A stretch of DNA of 64,000 nt from NCBI GenBank assembly GCA_029718625.1, contig CM056381.1, forward strand, positions 51,330,157-51,394,156, given 5' to 3'. The DNA is from Synaphobranchus kaupii (taxonomy: Eukaryota > Chordata > Actinopteri > Anguilliformes > Synaphobranchidae). Position numbers and translations under genes: made by a program. Shown here one piece after another: positions 23,844 to 37,500 of this stretch. The first letter of the stretch is position 1; each line of letters starts with the position of its first letter. Below the pieces are notes generated by a model. The model saw only the letters and a program-made list of their open reading frames with translations. It made no database searches and was not told the origin of the DNA.

Positions 23844-24362
23844 TATATATATATATATATATATATCACAACTAGGCTGTCGTTGAGCCAATTTAGATTT
23901 AGCGGAGAAGAAAGCGGAAGGATGACCGTGAAAGCATTTTCGCGACCGATTTAAGGTGGACTGGCAATTCCGAATCGGGAGCCAACTTCAGCGTCGTGAT
24001 TGTTAGGCTATCTGGCAAATTATAGGCTACGGAAAAATATTGAGAGACAGTAGGCTAGATTAATAATCCGTTTAAAAGCAAGATTAAACTACAGAGAACC
24101 TGGTAGTAGCCTACATCCCTCCACAGTACGCTACTCTGTTGCTGCAAGCAATTGGCTAAACTATGAGATACAAAATAGCAAACTACTACTTGATTAACCT
24201 GTATTTATTAGCATATACACCGTCTTTTCCATTCTGTATGCGCTTTTAATGTGTAATACCGCGATAAACATTAACGTGATTATCACTGAACAGGACGTTA
24301 GATGTGAATTGTGGGTAATATGACCTTGCCGAGTCAGCTCTTTTGCAGACTCGTTCCCTTAA

Positions 24363-24572
24363 GAAAAGTTGAGGGTGGAGGGGCTATGTCACAAACTTCA
24401 CTTGGATTTCTAACGGATTGGACTCACACTTAAATTGGAGACCGAGGGTACATCCTGGTCTCAAAAGGGATTCCCCCAAGTGAAGTTTGCAAGTGAAGTT
24501 TACGAGGGTGGAGCAAAAACTGGATTGGGACGCAGCCCCAGTCTTGGCCCCTTGATTGGGACGCACCCCATC
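24363..24572. mobile_element. MITE fragment related to the GGGACGCACCCC family
   Basis: GATTGGGACGCAGCCCC and GATTGGGACGCACCCC occur 30 bp apart at its right end (24531-24572), like the termini of the MITEs at 19.6-20.9 kb. The interior AAGTGAAGTTT is repeated. The left boundary is uncertain. Confidence 0.45.
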
Positions 24573-25297
24573 AATTGCCCTCGGTTTTCTGCATTCGTGA
24601 ACGTCCCGTCTACTATTCGTAACAACCAGTTCATTGCTGTATCACGTCAGACTGTGATTGGTGTAGGCTATTACGTCATCAATTATAACCTTTCTGTTCA
24701 GGACCAGTGGGAGCGACCTGGGACACGTGGTTAGTGCGAAACAGGATGTTGGTGATCCCGCAATGATGTGTCCGTCAGCTGACTGCTGACTGTTATGAGA
24801 ACAGACATGATGGGACCAGGTAGTCGTCTTATCACTACAATCTGTTGTAAAATTTTATCAGACATGGATGAATGTGAGCGGTTTACTTTAACGAGCAATA
24901 TCGAGTGGTAGCGTGCGTGTTTTAGGATTTACAGTCCGGCGTCAGCTGATCGGGAACATAGTCTAAGTCAGCGTAACGTTACTGAAATGCATTTTCCCAT
25001 GCAGTTTACAGGGTTAAGTGATCGGGATTCGACTGGCTTCGCTGGGGCTGTCTCTACCTCAAATGCTGGTACCATGTTTTTGGATGTCTGTATTAAAAAC
25101 ATTATTCATTAGCTAGCCAATGCTTACGACTAAGTCAGCTAGTTTGTTACTTACTACGTAGCCAGCCACATATAGCAAACGTTACGTGGTCGAAAGAGAT
25201 AGCTGGCTAATAAGGGATATTTATTATGTAAGTTGCTAGAAAGGAAAAGTATAACGCCAGCTTACTGCAACAGGATATTTAAAAGGATTCCAAAACT
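24573..25297 (+). promoter_or_regulatory. Upstream region / 5' UTR of mfsd12
   Basis: No coding sequence. This 0.7 kb must hold the promoter and 5' UTR if there is no distant 5' exon. A run of GCTAGC/AACGTTA words lies at 25105-25215. No TATA box can be assigned. The start codon context is ACTATGG (A at -3, G at +4), a good Kozak match. Confidence 0.4.
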
Positions 25298-25565
25298 ATG
25301 GCGGACGGACAGCAGAATTTACCGTTCTTTAGGTTGTTGAGTTACGCCCTGGGACACTTTCTGAACGACCTATGTGCCTCTATGTGGTTCACCTACCTGT
25401 TGGTATATTACCACTCAGTACTCGGGTTCCAGAATGCATATGCAGGAGTGTTACTGCTCGTTGGGCAAATTGCGGACGGTATTTGCACCCCTCTCATCGG
25501 CTATGAGTCGGATCGGACACCAGGATGCGGGACATATGGCAAGAGAAAAACGTGGCATCTAGTGG
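25298..25565 (+). CDS. mfsd12: mfsd12 exon 1 (start codon)
   Basis: Residues 1-89 and the first base of a Gly codon; donor G|GTGAGT. Contains helices 1 and 2 and most of the motif-A loop. Starts [20 protein letters not shown]. Confidence 0.95.
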
Positions 25566-28500
25566 GTGAGTACGGAAGCAGTCTGGAATAGCAGACTATT
25601 GTTAGCTATAGCATGTACAGTCAAACGTACATGGGTATATTGTTCTGTAGTATAGTGTGTACATTGCAGAAACGCTAGGTTTTTTCATTAAAAAAAGTTA
25701 CATATAAAAGTTACATATATAGTTACACCTTTAAGTTTTAAGTGCAATATTGTTAAATGCAGAATTTTAGCCAGCAGCCATACCACCATGCAATCAGCTT
25801 CTGCTGAATGGCTGAAGCTAAGCAGGTGTGGGCTTGGTTAGTATTTGGATGGGTGACCTCCTGGGAAAACCAAGTTGCTGCTGGAAGTGGTGTTGGTGGG
25901 CCAGTAGGGGGGCAATCTTCCCTCTGGTAAAATAAACACCAATGCCCCAGTGCAGTGATGGGGACACTGTGCTGTAGGAGATGCAGTCTTTCGGATGAGA
26001 CGGTCAACCGAGGTCCTGACTCACTGTGGTCATTAAAGGTCCCATGACACTTATCACAAAGAATAGTGGTTTGTCTCCCTCTCCACCTCAGCTGATGTGT
26101 GGTGAGCATTCTGATGCAAAATGGCTGACAGCATTAGTCAGATAACACAGGATTGTTTTGTGACAAAACAGAAATGTGAAAAAATGCACTGGAACAAGAA
26201 GTGCAGGTGTCCATTGCTTTCATAAACTAGTAAAATGAATGTTTTTGAGTGAGGCTGCAAATAAAGTTTTATCATAAAAACACTAGGCGATTGATATGAA
26301 TAATGCTGAATTGCACCATTTCATTCAAAGATGCTTTTTGGTAAAGAAATATACTGATCAATAAGCTTAAGGAAAGTATAAGGAAAAGGGATTTTTTGCA
26401 TTTTATGTTTTTCAAAAATTCAAGATTTTTATCTTCCAAAGTTTATTTAAGCTATTAGTTAATGGCCTGGGGTCCAAGCTATGGTATGACACATTGAATT
26501 GGAACATTTTGTTTGTGTTCTTTAATTATGTATGTATTACGTGTGTTGTATGTCCTTATCTTCAATGTCAGGAATTTACATAACATACTTGTGTAGTATA
26601 CTTGCTTGGCTCTTCCCAGTGTATTCAAGGATACCATTGGTGATCTCCACTAATCCATGCATTTATAGAATAGCACAGTTGTAGTCACCAAGTTTGTGGT
26701 GCTGCTATGATGCAGAGTGAACTGCAGCCTCTCCCCTTGGTCTTGCACAAGACATTTTTTTTCACAAATAATTTGTCCTGTATTCTATTCATATACAAAA
26801 TAATTCTGTACAGAAATCTAAATACATTACTTTATTAGGATGTGCAGTCTTGCTGTGAGGTGCTTTGGGTAAACATGTTAACCAACTACCATGATTTGCC
26901 TCAATGATGCTTTACGTTTTTGTCTCAAATAGCTTAAAAATGATTAATTTAGCTGCCGGAAAAAAAAAAAAAAAAAACATTTATCTTCCGGAGGAGGCCT
27001 TATATGGCCATGAAACATGTTTTTCTTTGCTGAAAACTGTTGTAAAATGGCAGTTTAAAACCGTTTATTTTTATTTTTTTGGGGGGGAGCATGCCCCCGG
27101 ACCCCCCTAGAGGATTTTGTCCCCCCCAATATAAAAATCTCTCCTATGCCCTTGTGTGCAGACCACAGAAACTGAAAAATTCTTCTTTAAAGTCTTGATG
27201 GTCTTTTCATAGTTTTCACGGGCTTCATAGTTTTTCTGGAGTTAATAAGTAACATGCTATGAAGATGATGGTCTACTAACTGTTCAAACTCAAGTACACT
27301 TCACTGCCATTGCATCCCTTTACTGACATACCACACTGTTAAAAGAAAGTGTTTTCGAAACCCAAGACTGGTGGCAACTGAACTGAAGAAACGCCGTAAA
27401 GAGTATTCTCCAAATACAGTGAGCACCATAATTCATTGGACAGTGACCTTTTGTACATACTCCCCCCCATTTTAGGACATCAAAAAATATTGGACAGTTT
27501 AACATAATGTAGAATAAAGTAATAATTCCATTACTTCCTGATGTCTGTGACCCAACAATATCAAATGACTCCTGATATTTTATTTTCTGGTACTCTTACA
27601 AGCGATACTATAACTTCTCTGCATTTGAATGGATCTCTATGTGAATTGGGGGTGGGACTAGATTTAGCTGATCAGAAATTAATTCAGAAATGCAATTCAT
27701 GAGATTAACAAATTTTTGACAAGATACAATAAGACTTGTACAAAATCATACAAAGAAAAGAAAAGAACAATCAGAAAAGAGGAAAAGGAGAGAAAAGTAA
27801 AAATAATGAGAACAATTAACCTACAAGTATAAAGAAAATCTGGTCAAATGTGAACCTAACAACTGAACCTAATATTTATATCACTTTAGTGGAGAGGAAC
27901 AGATTTGTAAGAGAAAATGAAACTGAGTTACTTCCCCTTTTCTTGGAAGTATATACTATACAAATTAAACCTGCAGGGAAACAGTCCTATTCCACAGAGA
28001 TGCATACAGATATAAATAGACATACATCTGAATATACATGCAAATGCACACATCAGTACATAAACCTGCAAATGCCTGTATACAACACACGGCTGCATGC
28101 CTCTTCCTAACTAACAGCAAACCCTCATGCGTATCCCTACGCATACATTACTGTGTTTTTACCACCAGCAATAAGACAAACTTAGTGTTAAGAGATGTAT
28201 TTCAGCACTATCCTATATTATTAAAGACCTTTAAATTGGCTTAAGCTGTTCGTTTGGTAAATTATTTAGTACTGGTTGCCAAATTTAATTTAATGTATCT
28301 TCAGTAGTGCCCTGAATTATAGCACCTAAACGCTCCATAGGAAGAATGTTAAGTATCTCCTGGTACCACTGAACTACTGTCGGCGGTGTAGGTTTAACCC
28401 ACTGAAGAAGAATGCAATGTCTAGCCAGGCTCATGAGCTTATTAAGAAGAGTTAAGTGATTATGAGATAAAGGTCTGGTTAACTGAGACACTGGAATGTT

Positions 28501-31500
28501 AAGTAAGAAGCAGGCAGGTTCCGGTGAATATTAATTTTAAGAATAACTAAGTTTATTTGTAATTTTTCCCAAAAAATTCAGTATTAAAACACAATCCCAC
28601 ATATAGTGAAAATATATTCCAATATCTCTCTCACATTTACCACAGAGTGGAGAGCGTTATGAGTCAAATTTACTGAGTAAGTAAGGCATTCTTTGTACTC
28701 TATGTAAAATTCTGTATTGACCTTCCTGTAGTCTATTACAAGAAAGGTGTTTTTTATGAAAGAAAATACCTTACTCCATCCTTCATCATGGAAAAAACTC
28801 AACGTTTCAAACTACCTATTTCCACTGTCAGAAACATTATCAGAAGATCTCTCCCATGTTGTTGTTATTTTACTACTATTTAAAGGGTTAAGTGTGTACA
28901 AGGTTGAATAAAAAGAAGATATAATTTTTTACGTTCAAAAAAAAACATCAGTAGGACTTATTATTACAGTTTCTTTTGAGAGATTAGTCTGAATAAAGTG
29001 TCTGGTTTGTAAAAAGGCACAAAAAAAATGAGTATGTGGTAAATCAAATTTCCTTTTTGAAATTGTTGAAAGGAGAGCAAAATTTAATCCCCGAATGAAT
29101 CATTAATTAGTTGAATACAGTGGGGTGCAAAAGTTTGGGCACCCCTGGTTAAAATGCCTTTTACAATTAATATTTAAGTGAACAGAAGCTAACCTGACCT
29201 CTAAATGATGCAAAGTTAAACATGACACGTTTCTTCAAATTTTTAAGCAAGACCCCTTTTAATTTGAATTTTTTACAGTTTCAAAATAATAAAAAAAGAA
29301 AAAAGGCCCTGTGCAAAAGTATGGGAACCCTTTTGGAGTATTCTTTGTTACTTTTTAAAAAGAAGATTACTAAGGCCCAGGCCCATGTAGATGATTTACT
29401 TGTTAGGGCTTCAATGAGTCAAGTGAATATAATTCCAGGGCTGAACTATTTATTCTGAAGTAACTCCATGCCTTCTAAAGCATCCGTCTGCAGAGGCTGT
29501 TCTGTCTGGTGTTAACAATCATGGGTTCCTCTAAACAGTTGTCCAAGGATGTCAGAATCAAGATGGTTCACTTCCACCAACAAGGAGAAGGCTACAAAAA
29601 AAATAAAGGCAGAAAGCAGTGATTTGTAAATTGGGGTTGTATAAAATGGGGTTGGGGTTGTATAAAATGTACTCATTATATTCCAGCAGCTATCAATAAA
29701 TCAAGTGTTCTGGGAAAAAATATGGTTTCTGTGAGTGTTCTGGGCTCTGTATTAGGCTGTTAAAAAATCTCAGCCCGGTCTTCTAAAAACCAACCAATCA
29801 GGCTAGCTATGTAGCTACCAATCAGGGCAACAAGCAAAATATCCTCCCTGTAGAATGAACCCCTCCTTGTCTGCCTTTTTTTTGCGTGTGCTCTGGAGCA
29901 TCATTTGGTGTGAGGGGCTTAGGAGAGAGATAGGAGGGAGGAGAGCAAAAGGGGGACGTCTTTTTGCCTTGTATATTTTCAAACTTGCCTACTGCAGCTT
30001 TAATACTGGAGTCAAATTAAGTTTTTGTAGTTCTTTCACATTACATGAGACCTTGATTCCAAGATAAAACAATTTGACCATTTAAAAGGAAAATCAGTCA
30101 AACAAGAAGTTTCTCCAAAATTTCCCAAGGGGAGGGCCTCAGATTTATCTAAATTGACTATGAACCCAGATACCGCTCCAAACTCGTTAATAATAGCTAG
30201 AATGACAGGAATTGATTTTTCTGGATTACAATTAAATAAGAGAATATCATCAGCGTATAGTGCAATTTTTAGTGTATCATTCTTAATCTAAGGAATTATT
30301 TTAAAAAGTAAAGCATTCTTTTAAAAATGAATCATTTTTCCATAAATGATTCATTTATGTTCCTGTACATTTTTTATTTACTACAACATGATAAAATTAA
30401 ACATGTTCAAGATGGCTGGCTAGGTTGTTGTACTATAGTACTGTTCCCGGAGAATACAGCAGATCCATGCTCTTATTATAGTATAGCATACTATTATAGT
30501 CTTGCCAACAGGATGTGAAAGACTATAATTTTTTTGAAACTCAGATTAGTGTGTCAGTTTATATGGCAGGTGTACATGGGCGTGTTCTTCCTTACTTCCG
30601 GTCCCTTGCTATCAGTCTCTTTCTCTCTCATGCTTGCTCTAGTTGTTTTTCAATTCCACCACCACAAAACACATTCAATAACACTAGCTACAGTATCAGT
30701 TGCAAGCATGAGAAACATGTTATACATGCCAGTCAGCTGACTGGTAGTGTATCTCAAGAGCTTCTGATGTTTAGCTTTGTTTATGCATGTTTGTTTCAGA
30801 GCTTTGAGGCTTAATTCAGTAAACAGTACATAGGTAAGTAGTAAATCATTGTCTGAAGTTTGTAGTCAACTAATTTTGGTGACATTGCATATGACTAGCT
30901 ATGGTGGGCTGTTGGGTGGCTCACAATGTGAAGGTCAGTATGTGGTCTACAGGTTCCAGTGTGTCAGCGCTGTCTGTAGTCTGCTGTTGAATCCTGACAA
31001 TGCTAGTTCCAAATGTAGTCTGTAGCACCACGGGGCACATAGTTTCCAGTAACGGAGGGCAGGAGCTGCAAGTTCTTCAGGACTGGAATCTTTCATCCTT
31101 CCAGTTTAACTCCTGGATGACGAAAAGTGTTTGTGTCCCACATCTCTTTCAGGAACGGTCAGCGTCTTGATCTCCTTCTCCTTCATCTTCAGCCCGTGCC
31201 TGGGCTGCAATGAGTACACCCCGCAATGGGTGGGCCTCACCTACTTCATCCCCTTCATCGTGATCTTCCAGTTCGGCTGGGCAGCCACTCAGATCTCCCA
31301 CCTGTCACTCATCCCTGAGCTGGTCTCCTGCCAGCATGCCAAAGTGGAGCTCACTGCATACAGGTACTGACACCCTGCCTGCCTTTTAGAATGCCGCTCT
31401 CCCGGTTACACAAGATGGCCGATTAGTTGAAGCTGAGCCTGTAAACCCCATCCACTGTTTACGTTCTTGCACTTCTACCAACTACAGCAGTTATCTGTTC

Positions 31501-34500
31501 TGATCACAAGTTTAGATATGTTTACCTGGCTTGCTGACATAGTATTGTGCACTGTGCCATGCACTATACCCTGAATCTGTGACCCGCATGGATGTAGCTT
31601 GTATGTTTGTACAGTTGGCTTATTTGTATAGTGTTGAGTATGTCGCATATGGTTCTGTGCTGAACTCATGAGGTTCATGAGGTTTTTTTCCGTCCTCGAA
31701 CCTGTTGCAGGTACGCGTTCACGGTGATGGCCAACGTCACGGTGTACGCGGTGGCCTGGCTGCTTTTCCACTTCCAGACGGGGCAGGATGAGGACTCCTC
31801 CATCACCGACAGCCTGGGCCGCTTTGACATTCCTGTGTTCAGGGTGAGAAGTGCTCCATGTAGGCTGAGGTTGGGGGGAGGGGGGATTGATGCCGTGGAT
31901 GTGCATGGACTGCTCCAAAAGAGCGTGCAAGTCAGGATCGAGTTTGGAGTCGGGGTCAAGTTTGCACATCAGAATCAAGTCACGGCTAAGACCGCATGTG
32001 GGGATCGAGTTTTTGTGGTAAGATTTTGAAAACGGTTACACAAATGCTGTAAAGGTCCACTCCATAAAGGAGGAAAGGCTGAGAGAGAACATAGATTTAA
32101 AAAATAGCTTCTCACCCCGGATCCTCATTTTTTCTTTATTTGAAATTAAGATCTGCACTTCGTGCCTATGGAGTTCCATGGGGATCTGAATTAAAAATAC
32201 ACCCAATGATTGTGGATTGGAGAGTGGATTTTCCCACCGAATGTGGGAAAACTACTACTGAAATCACAGAAGTACATTGACTGTATTTGGAATGAAAGAT
32301 CAAATGATATATGTAACAAACTGAGATTGTGTAGTCACGATTCTATCTTTTTTCTTTGTACTATCCTCTTCAGCTCTTTTTTTTTTGTTGCATTTATTTT
32401 GATTCTTGTAACAAACAGAGGTCGGGGAGGATGGAGGAATATGATTGTTCTGTAATGTAAAATTTGTCTTGTGTGTTGAAAAAAAAAAAAAAAAACTCAT
32501 AAGGACTATTGTGAAGATGAGATTTTGAGAGTGTGGTGTGTGTGTGCCTGCGTATGTGTTTTCTGGTCCTCTCCTTCATTAGAATCTATTTTCCTGTCCT
32601 CATTAGGACCTGGCCCTGATTGTGCTTGGCATTGGGGCCATTTTCTCCCTGCTGTTCCACCTGGGCACCAGAGAGAAGGGGCGACACCCAGAGGAGGCAG
32701 GGTCTGAGTCTGATGAACGCCAGCCCCTGATGGCATGCCCTGAGACTGCCCCACCCACACAACTGCTGCAGTGGAAACACTGGCTGAAGGAACCTGCCTT
32801 CTACCAGGTAAGACCACCTTGTGATGTCAGAACACTTGCACATGTCTTTATGCATATCTTTACATGTATTATAACCAGTGTTGGAAGAGTGAGTCTTAAC
32901 AAACCCCATAATGGGCGGAACTACAATGTGCTCCATCGTGTGGTACCGCGTGCTTATAATGAATATAAATCAATACGATGTAGTACATTTGAGTTGACTT
33001 GCTGTTCACAACTTATTTCCAAGTCAGGAATCAACTTTCCACAGTCACTCTGGTACAGGCCAGCAACTTGTTCTGTTGTGGATGCATTCAGCCAAATACA
33101 TTATGGGATTCATTTTGAAATACTGAGCTTTTTCCATTAAAGTTCAAGCTCCAGTTGGACATATTTTTGAGTGAAAATTGTAAATCAATCTGCTGAAGAT
33201 ATTTCTTTGGAATATGTCCCATGTTACATTTACGCTATCTTTGTTTTGTTGGTCTCCAGGTGGCTTTCCTGTACATGTCCACTAGGTTGATTGTCAACCT
33301 GTCCCAGACTTACATCTCTATGTACCTCACCAACTCTCTGATGCTTCCCAAGGTACAGTGGAGTGAGTGAGAGAGTGAGTGAGTCCAATTCCAAAAAAGT
33401 TGGGACAGTATATAAAATGCACATAAAAGCAGGGGTTTATAGATGGATAGATAGATAGGCAGGCTTGTGACAGGATTGGTGCAAGTGGGACAGCTTTTCC
33501 AAGTACGAGAGTGTGTTTCTACGAGTGGATGAGCCTTGTTGGTGACAGTGTGTATGAGTGCCATCTGGTTTGACCAGGTTGTGTTGTGGTGTAGAGCAGA
33601 TGTCTTCCCCCCTTTGCAGAAGTTTATCGCCACCATCCCCCTGGTGATGTACCTGAGCGGATTTGTCTCTTCCCTGGTCATGAAGCCCTTCAGCAAGCGG
33701 ATTGGTAGAAGCGTGAGTGTCTCTATCTCATCAACAGAATGCTAAGAACTTCTCTACTATCAATCAATGTTGATAGTAAGGCATATTTACAATAAATTAA
33801 CTTCTAGGATTAAAAGTTAAATGGAAAAATATTTCCTCTTGGGATTCACAAATGCTTGACGTTATTCATATGCATATGCATGTAGGCTACGTATGTCGAT
33901 ATATTAATTTGCTTTCCTTTTTATCTTTCCCCACATAGATGACCTACTTTTTAGGCCTTTTGCTAATCCTGGGCTTTTCCTACTGGGTGTTGCTTGACCC
34001 AAAGATGGGGCAGAGGGTATATGGAGCTGCAGTGCTGCTGGGTACTGGGTCAGCCACGATCCTGGTGATGTCCCTCTCCATGACGGCTGACCTCATCGGG
34101 GAGCATTCGGTAGGAACTTACCATCTGTGGTGAAATGCCTGCACCAGTGCTAAAAATAGAATACGGCATAAAATGGCTTCCAAGAATAAATGGAATCAAA
34201 GACATTGACTCTTCAGCTATCCAAAAGTGCATTTTTGATAAGTCTGAGGAATGTTCTAGAATCTTTTCAACAGGTGGTTGGCGGACCCCTGGGGGTCCTT
34301 GAAGGTACTGTAGGGGGTGCCTGGCCAGACTTCCTATGCATTGACTAAACTGTATGTAGATTTGGGAAAACATTTCACAATGTGAAAATGTTTTTTTATT
34401 TTTTTATTTTTAATATTAACCCTTATATTTTATGGTTGGGGGTCCCTGGATCCGAAAAGGTTGAAAAACCCTATTCTAGAATAAAGACTAAAGGAGCTGA

Positions 34501-37500
34501 CTGTCACTCATCCTGGAAAATTGCAATACAGTATTGGTTAAGGTGGGACCTAAATTTTGGAGAATGGGATGGAAAACATTAGAAAGTGTTAACACGCATT
34601 ACTTACTATTGTAGTACAGTCAATTTCATTCTTTTCATTTCAATTTCATTATGTTAATGCATGTGTTCGAAAGAATATAATGAAAAACTGAATTGGGGCA
34701 GGTCTATTCTTTATTATTGCCATGCATCAGCAGTGACTGTGTGGAGTTGATTGTCGTCTTTATTTCTCCTGTCTTATGTTTGGTAGGAAAGCGGGGCCTT
34801 CGTATATGGGGCCATGAGCTTTACTGACAAGGTGGCCAATGGCCTGGGAGTGATGGCTATCCAGCTGCTACACCCCTGCCAGTAAGTTCCATCCCAGATC
34901 TCAATTTCCACTTCCTGTCCCAGTCTCCAAACCTCACTTCCTGGTGTAATCCCCCAGTCCTATATCCTCTCTCCTTTCCTGTAGCTTAACTCATTTCTGT
35001 CAAGTTTTTTAACTCATTCAGTGCTGAGAATCCAAACGTTCTAAAGTGCAGAGGGCGACGAAAGTCGACATAAATGTCAATGATCTAGAATGCAGAGGAT
35101 GACTAAGGTCGACCACAGCCATCTTTACACTGCTATACCAGTAAAGAATGCCGGATTTGTCATGCAAATTGCTGTCCCTCTCTGATAAAAGTAAGAAATT
35201 GACCAATAAAATCTTTCAATGCTGTATAATTCATTAGATCATGTTATGTTTTAATATAATCCAAGATATAAATTGCAGTAATAATAGTTACATTTATCCA
35301 AAATCAACACTTATACTCTTGGGAGTATAAATTCCTATTGGGAGATCGCTGTCCCCACTATCAACCCTTAAACTGGTGCATTAAAAAATAATACCCAAAA
35401 TATTTTTGCCAATTATTTGACTTGTCTCATTCAATAAAGCATGTGAATTTTTATCAAAGATAAGTTAAAATAATGCAATCTATTTTGTAATAAATTTTAT
35501 AATTAAAAAAACCTATCGAAAAAATGCTGTCCCCAATTTTTACGTCACAACCGAAACGTACACTGTTTGAGTCTGTGCAGTGAACCTGCTTGTAGCCACA
35601 CACCCCTTTTTTTAACCAGGAAATTAGACAGCCTTCATGTGAATCAAGGCCACATGGTGAGTAGCTAGGTTTTAGCGTTTTGATATAATTGTCCTTCAAA
35701 TTATGAAAATTAGTCTGTGGTTTTAAGAGACGTCACACCCAAACACCCAAGTTTTCATATTAGAGAAAAAAAGTTGATTTCATAACTGTAGATTTGATTA
35801 AAAGGAAGGTGCATCTGCACAGAGAAGTGGTTGCTAACCATGTGCTTGCTAAATCTTTTGTTTTGTGGCCGAAATGAGCCAAAATTGTCACAACCGAAAC
35901 AGTCACTACCGAAACAAATTATATTGTTTTGACAGGCCTGTTTCGGTTTGTGACACTTGTCCGTAAAGTCTTATTAAAGACAATAAATAGTGAGACAATC
36001 AATGCACATGTACAAAAAATTCCAAAAAAGTTGGGACAGTGTATAAAATGTAAATAAAAACAGAAAGCAATGATTTGCGAGTCCTTTTTGTATTCAATTG
36101 AAAACAGTACAAAGACAAGATATTTCATGTTTTAACTAATCAACTTTATTCTACATTTCATTCTTTATTCAGCTCATTCTACATTTGATGTGTGCAACAC
36201 CTTCCAAATAATTTGTGACAGGGGCATGTTTACCTTTGTGTTACATCACCTGTCCTTTTAACAACACTCAGTAATCTTTTGGGAACTACAACACTAATTG
36301 TTGTAGTTTTGAAAGCAGAATTGTTTCCCATTCTTGCTTAATATGAGACTTCAGCTGCTCAACAGTCCGGGGTCTCCATTGTCATATTTTGGGCTTCATA
36401 ATGCGCCACACGTTTTCAATGGGAGACAGGTCTGGACTGCAGGCAGGCCAGTCTAGCACCCGCACCCTCTGACGACGAAGCCATGCTGTTGTAACACATG
36501 CAGAATGTGGCTTGGCATTGTCTTGCTGAAATAAGCAGGGATGTCCCTGAAAAAGTGATTGTCTAGATCGCAGCAAATGTTGCTCCAAAATGCATGTGTG
36601 TACCCTTCAGCGTTAATGGTGCTTTTACAGATGTGCAAGTTACCCATACCATGACAGACGCTGGCTTTTGAACCTTGTGTTGGTAACAATCGAGATGGTT
36701 CTTTTCCTCTTTGGCCGGGAGAACATGACGTCCATTATCTCCAAAAACAATTTGAAAGGTGGACTCGTCAGACCACAGCACACGTTTCCACTTTGCGTCA
36801 GTCCATCTCAGATGAGCCCAGAGAAGTCGGCGGCGTTTCTGGATGTTGTTGATATATGGCTTACGCTTTGGGTAGTAGAGTCTTAACTTGCATTTGTAGA
36901 TGCAGCGACAAATTGTGTTTACTGACAATGGTTTTCTGAAGTATTCCCGAGCCCATGTGGTTATATTCATTACAGAAGCATGCCGTTTTTAATGTAGTGC
37001 TGTCTGAAGGATCGAAGGTCACGGGCATTCAATATTGGTTTACGGCCTTGCCCGTTTTCTCCAGATTCTCTGAATCTTTTACTAATATTATGGACTGTAG
37101 ATGGTGAAATCCATAAATTCCTTGCAATCGTGTGTTGAGAAACGTTGTTCTTAAACTGTTGGACTATTCGCTCATGCAGTTTTTCACAAAGTGGTGAACC
37201 CATCCTTGCTTGTAAATGCCAGAGCCTTAGTGGATGCTCCTTTTATACCATGTCATGATAGCATGACCTGTCACCTATTCACCTATTTACCTGTGGACTG
37301 TTCCAAACAGGTGTTTTTTGAACATTGCACAACCTTCCCAGTAGCCCTGTCCCAACTTTTTTGGAACATGTTGCAGGCATCAAATTCGGAATTAATGTAT
37401 ATTTACAAAAATCAATGAAATTGCTAAGGTAAAACATTAAATATCTTTTAAATATAATTTATATTTAAATATATAGACTTTACAAATCACTGCTTTCTGC

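Larger units (their letters stand above)
21079..23875. mobile_element. Composite: foldback element plus Tc1 between CTAGTTGTG inverted ends
   Basis: CTAGTTGTG (21079-21087) and CACAACTAG (23867-23875) bracket, in order, a TA microsatellite, a foldback element of 181-bp repeats, TA-rich sequence, a Tc1 transposon, and TA microsatellite again. The simplest reading is that the 181-bp element and then the Tc1 inserted into TA-rich DNA. The 9-bp ends could be the termini of the original host element or chance. Confidence 0.5.
25566..31152 (+). other. mfsd12 intron 1 (5.6 kb)
   Basis: Phase 1. Holds a 5S-derived SINE, an L1 remnant with a nested Tc1 fragment, and a small MITE-like insert. In 26140-28270 I see only low-complexity A- and G-runs (26960-27125). 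30310-31140 is featureless until the acceptor CTCTTTCAG at 31152. Confidence 0.85.

Noticed and set aside
25772..25895. 5S rRNA gene
   Set aside because: Clear divergence from 5S, no 3' T-run terminator at the right place, and a SINE body follows.
10260..27125. Two G/C-rich stretches (10290-10362 and 27080-27125) with GGGGGGGCATGGCCCC-like sequence
   Set aside because: They look like pieces of a common repeat, but boundaries and family could not be established.
32622..33140. 172-residue single-exon frame
   Set aside because: Only its first part (to 32807) is mfsd12 exon 4; the rest reads through the donor into intron 4.
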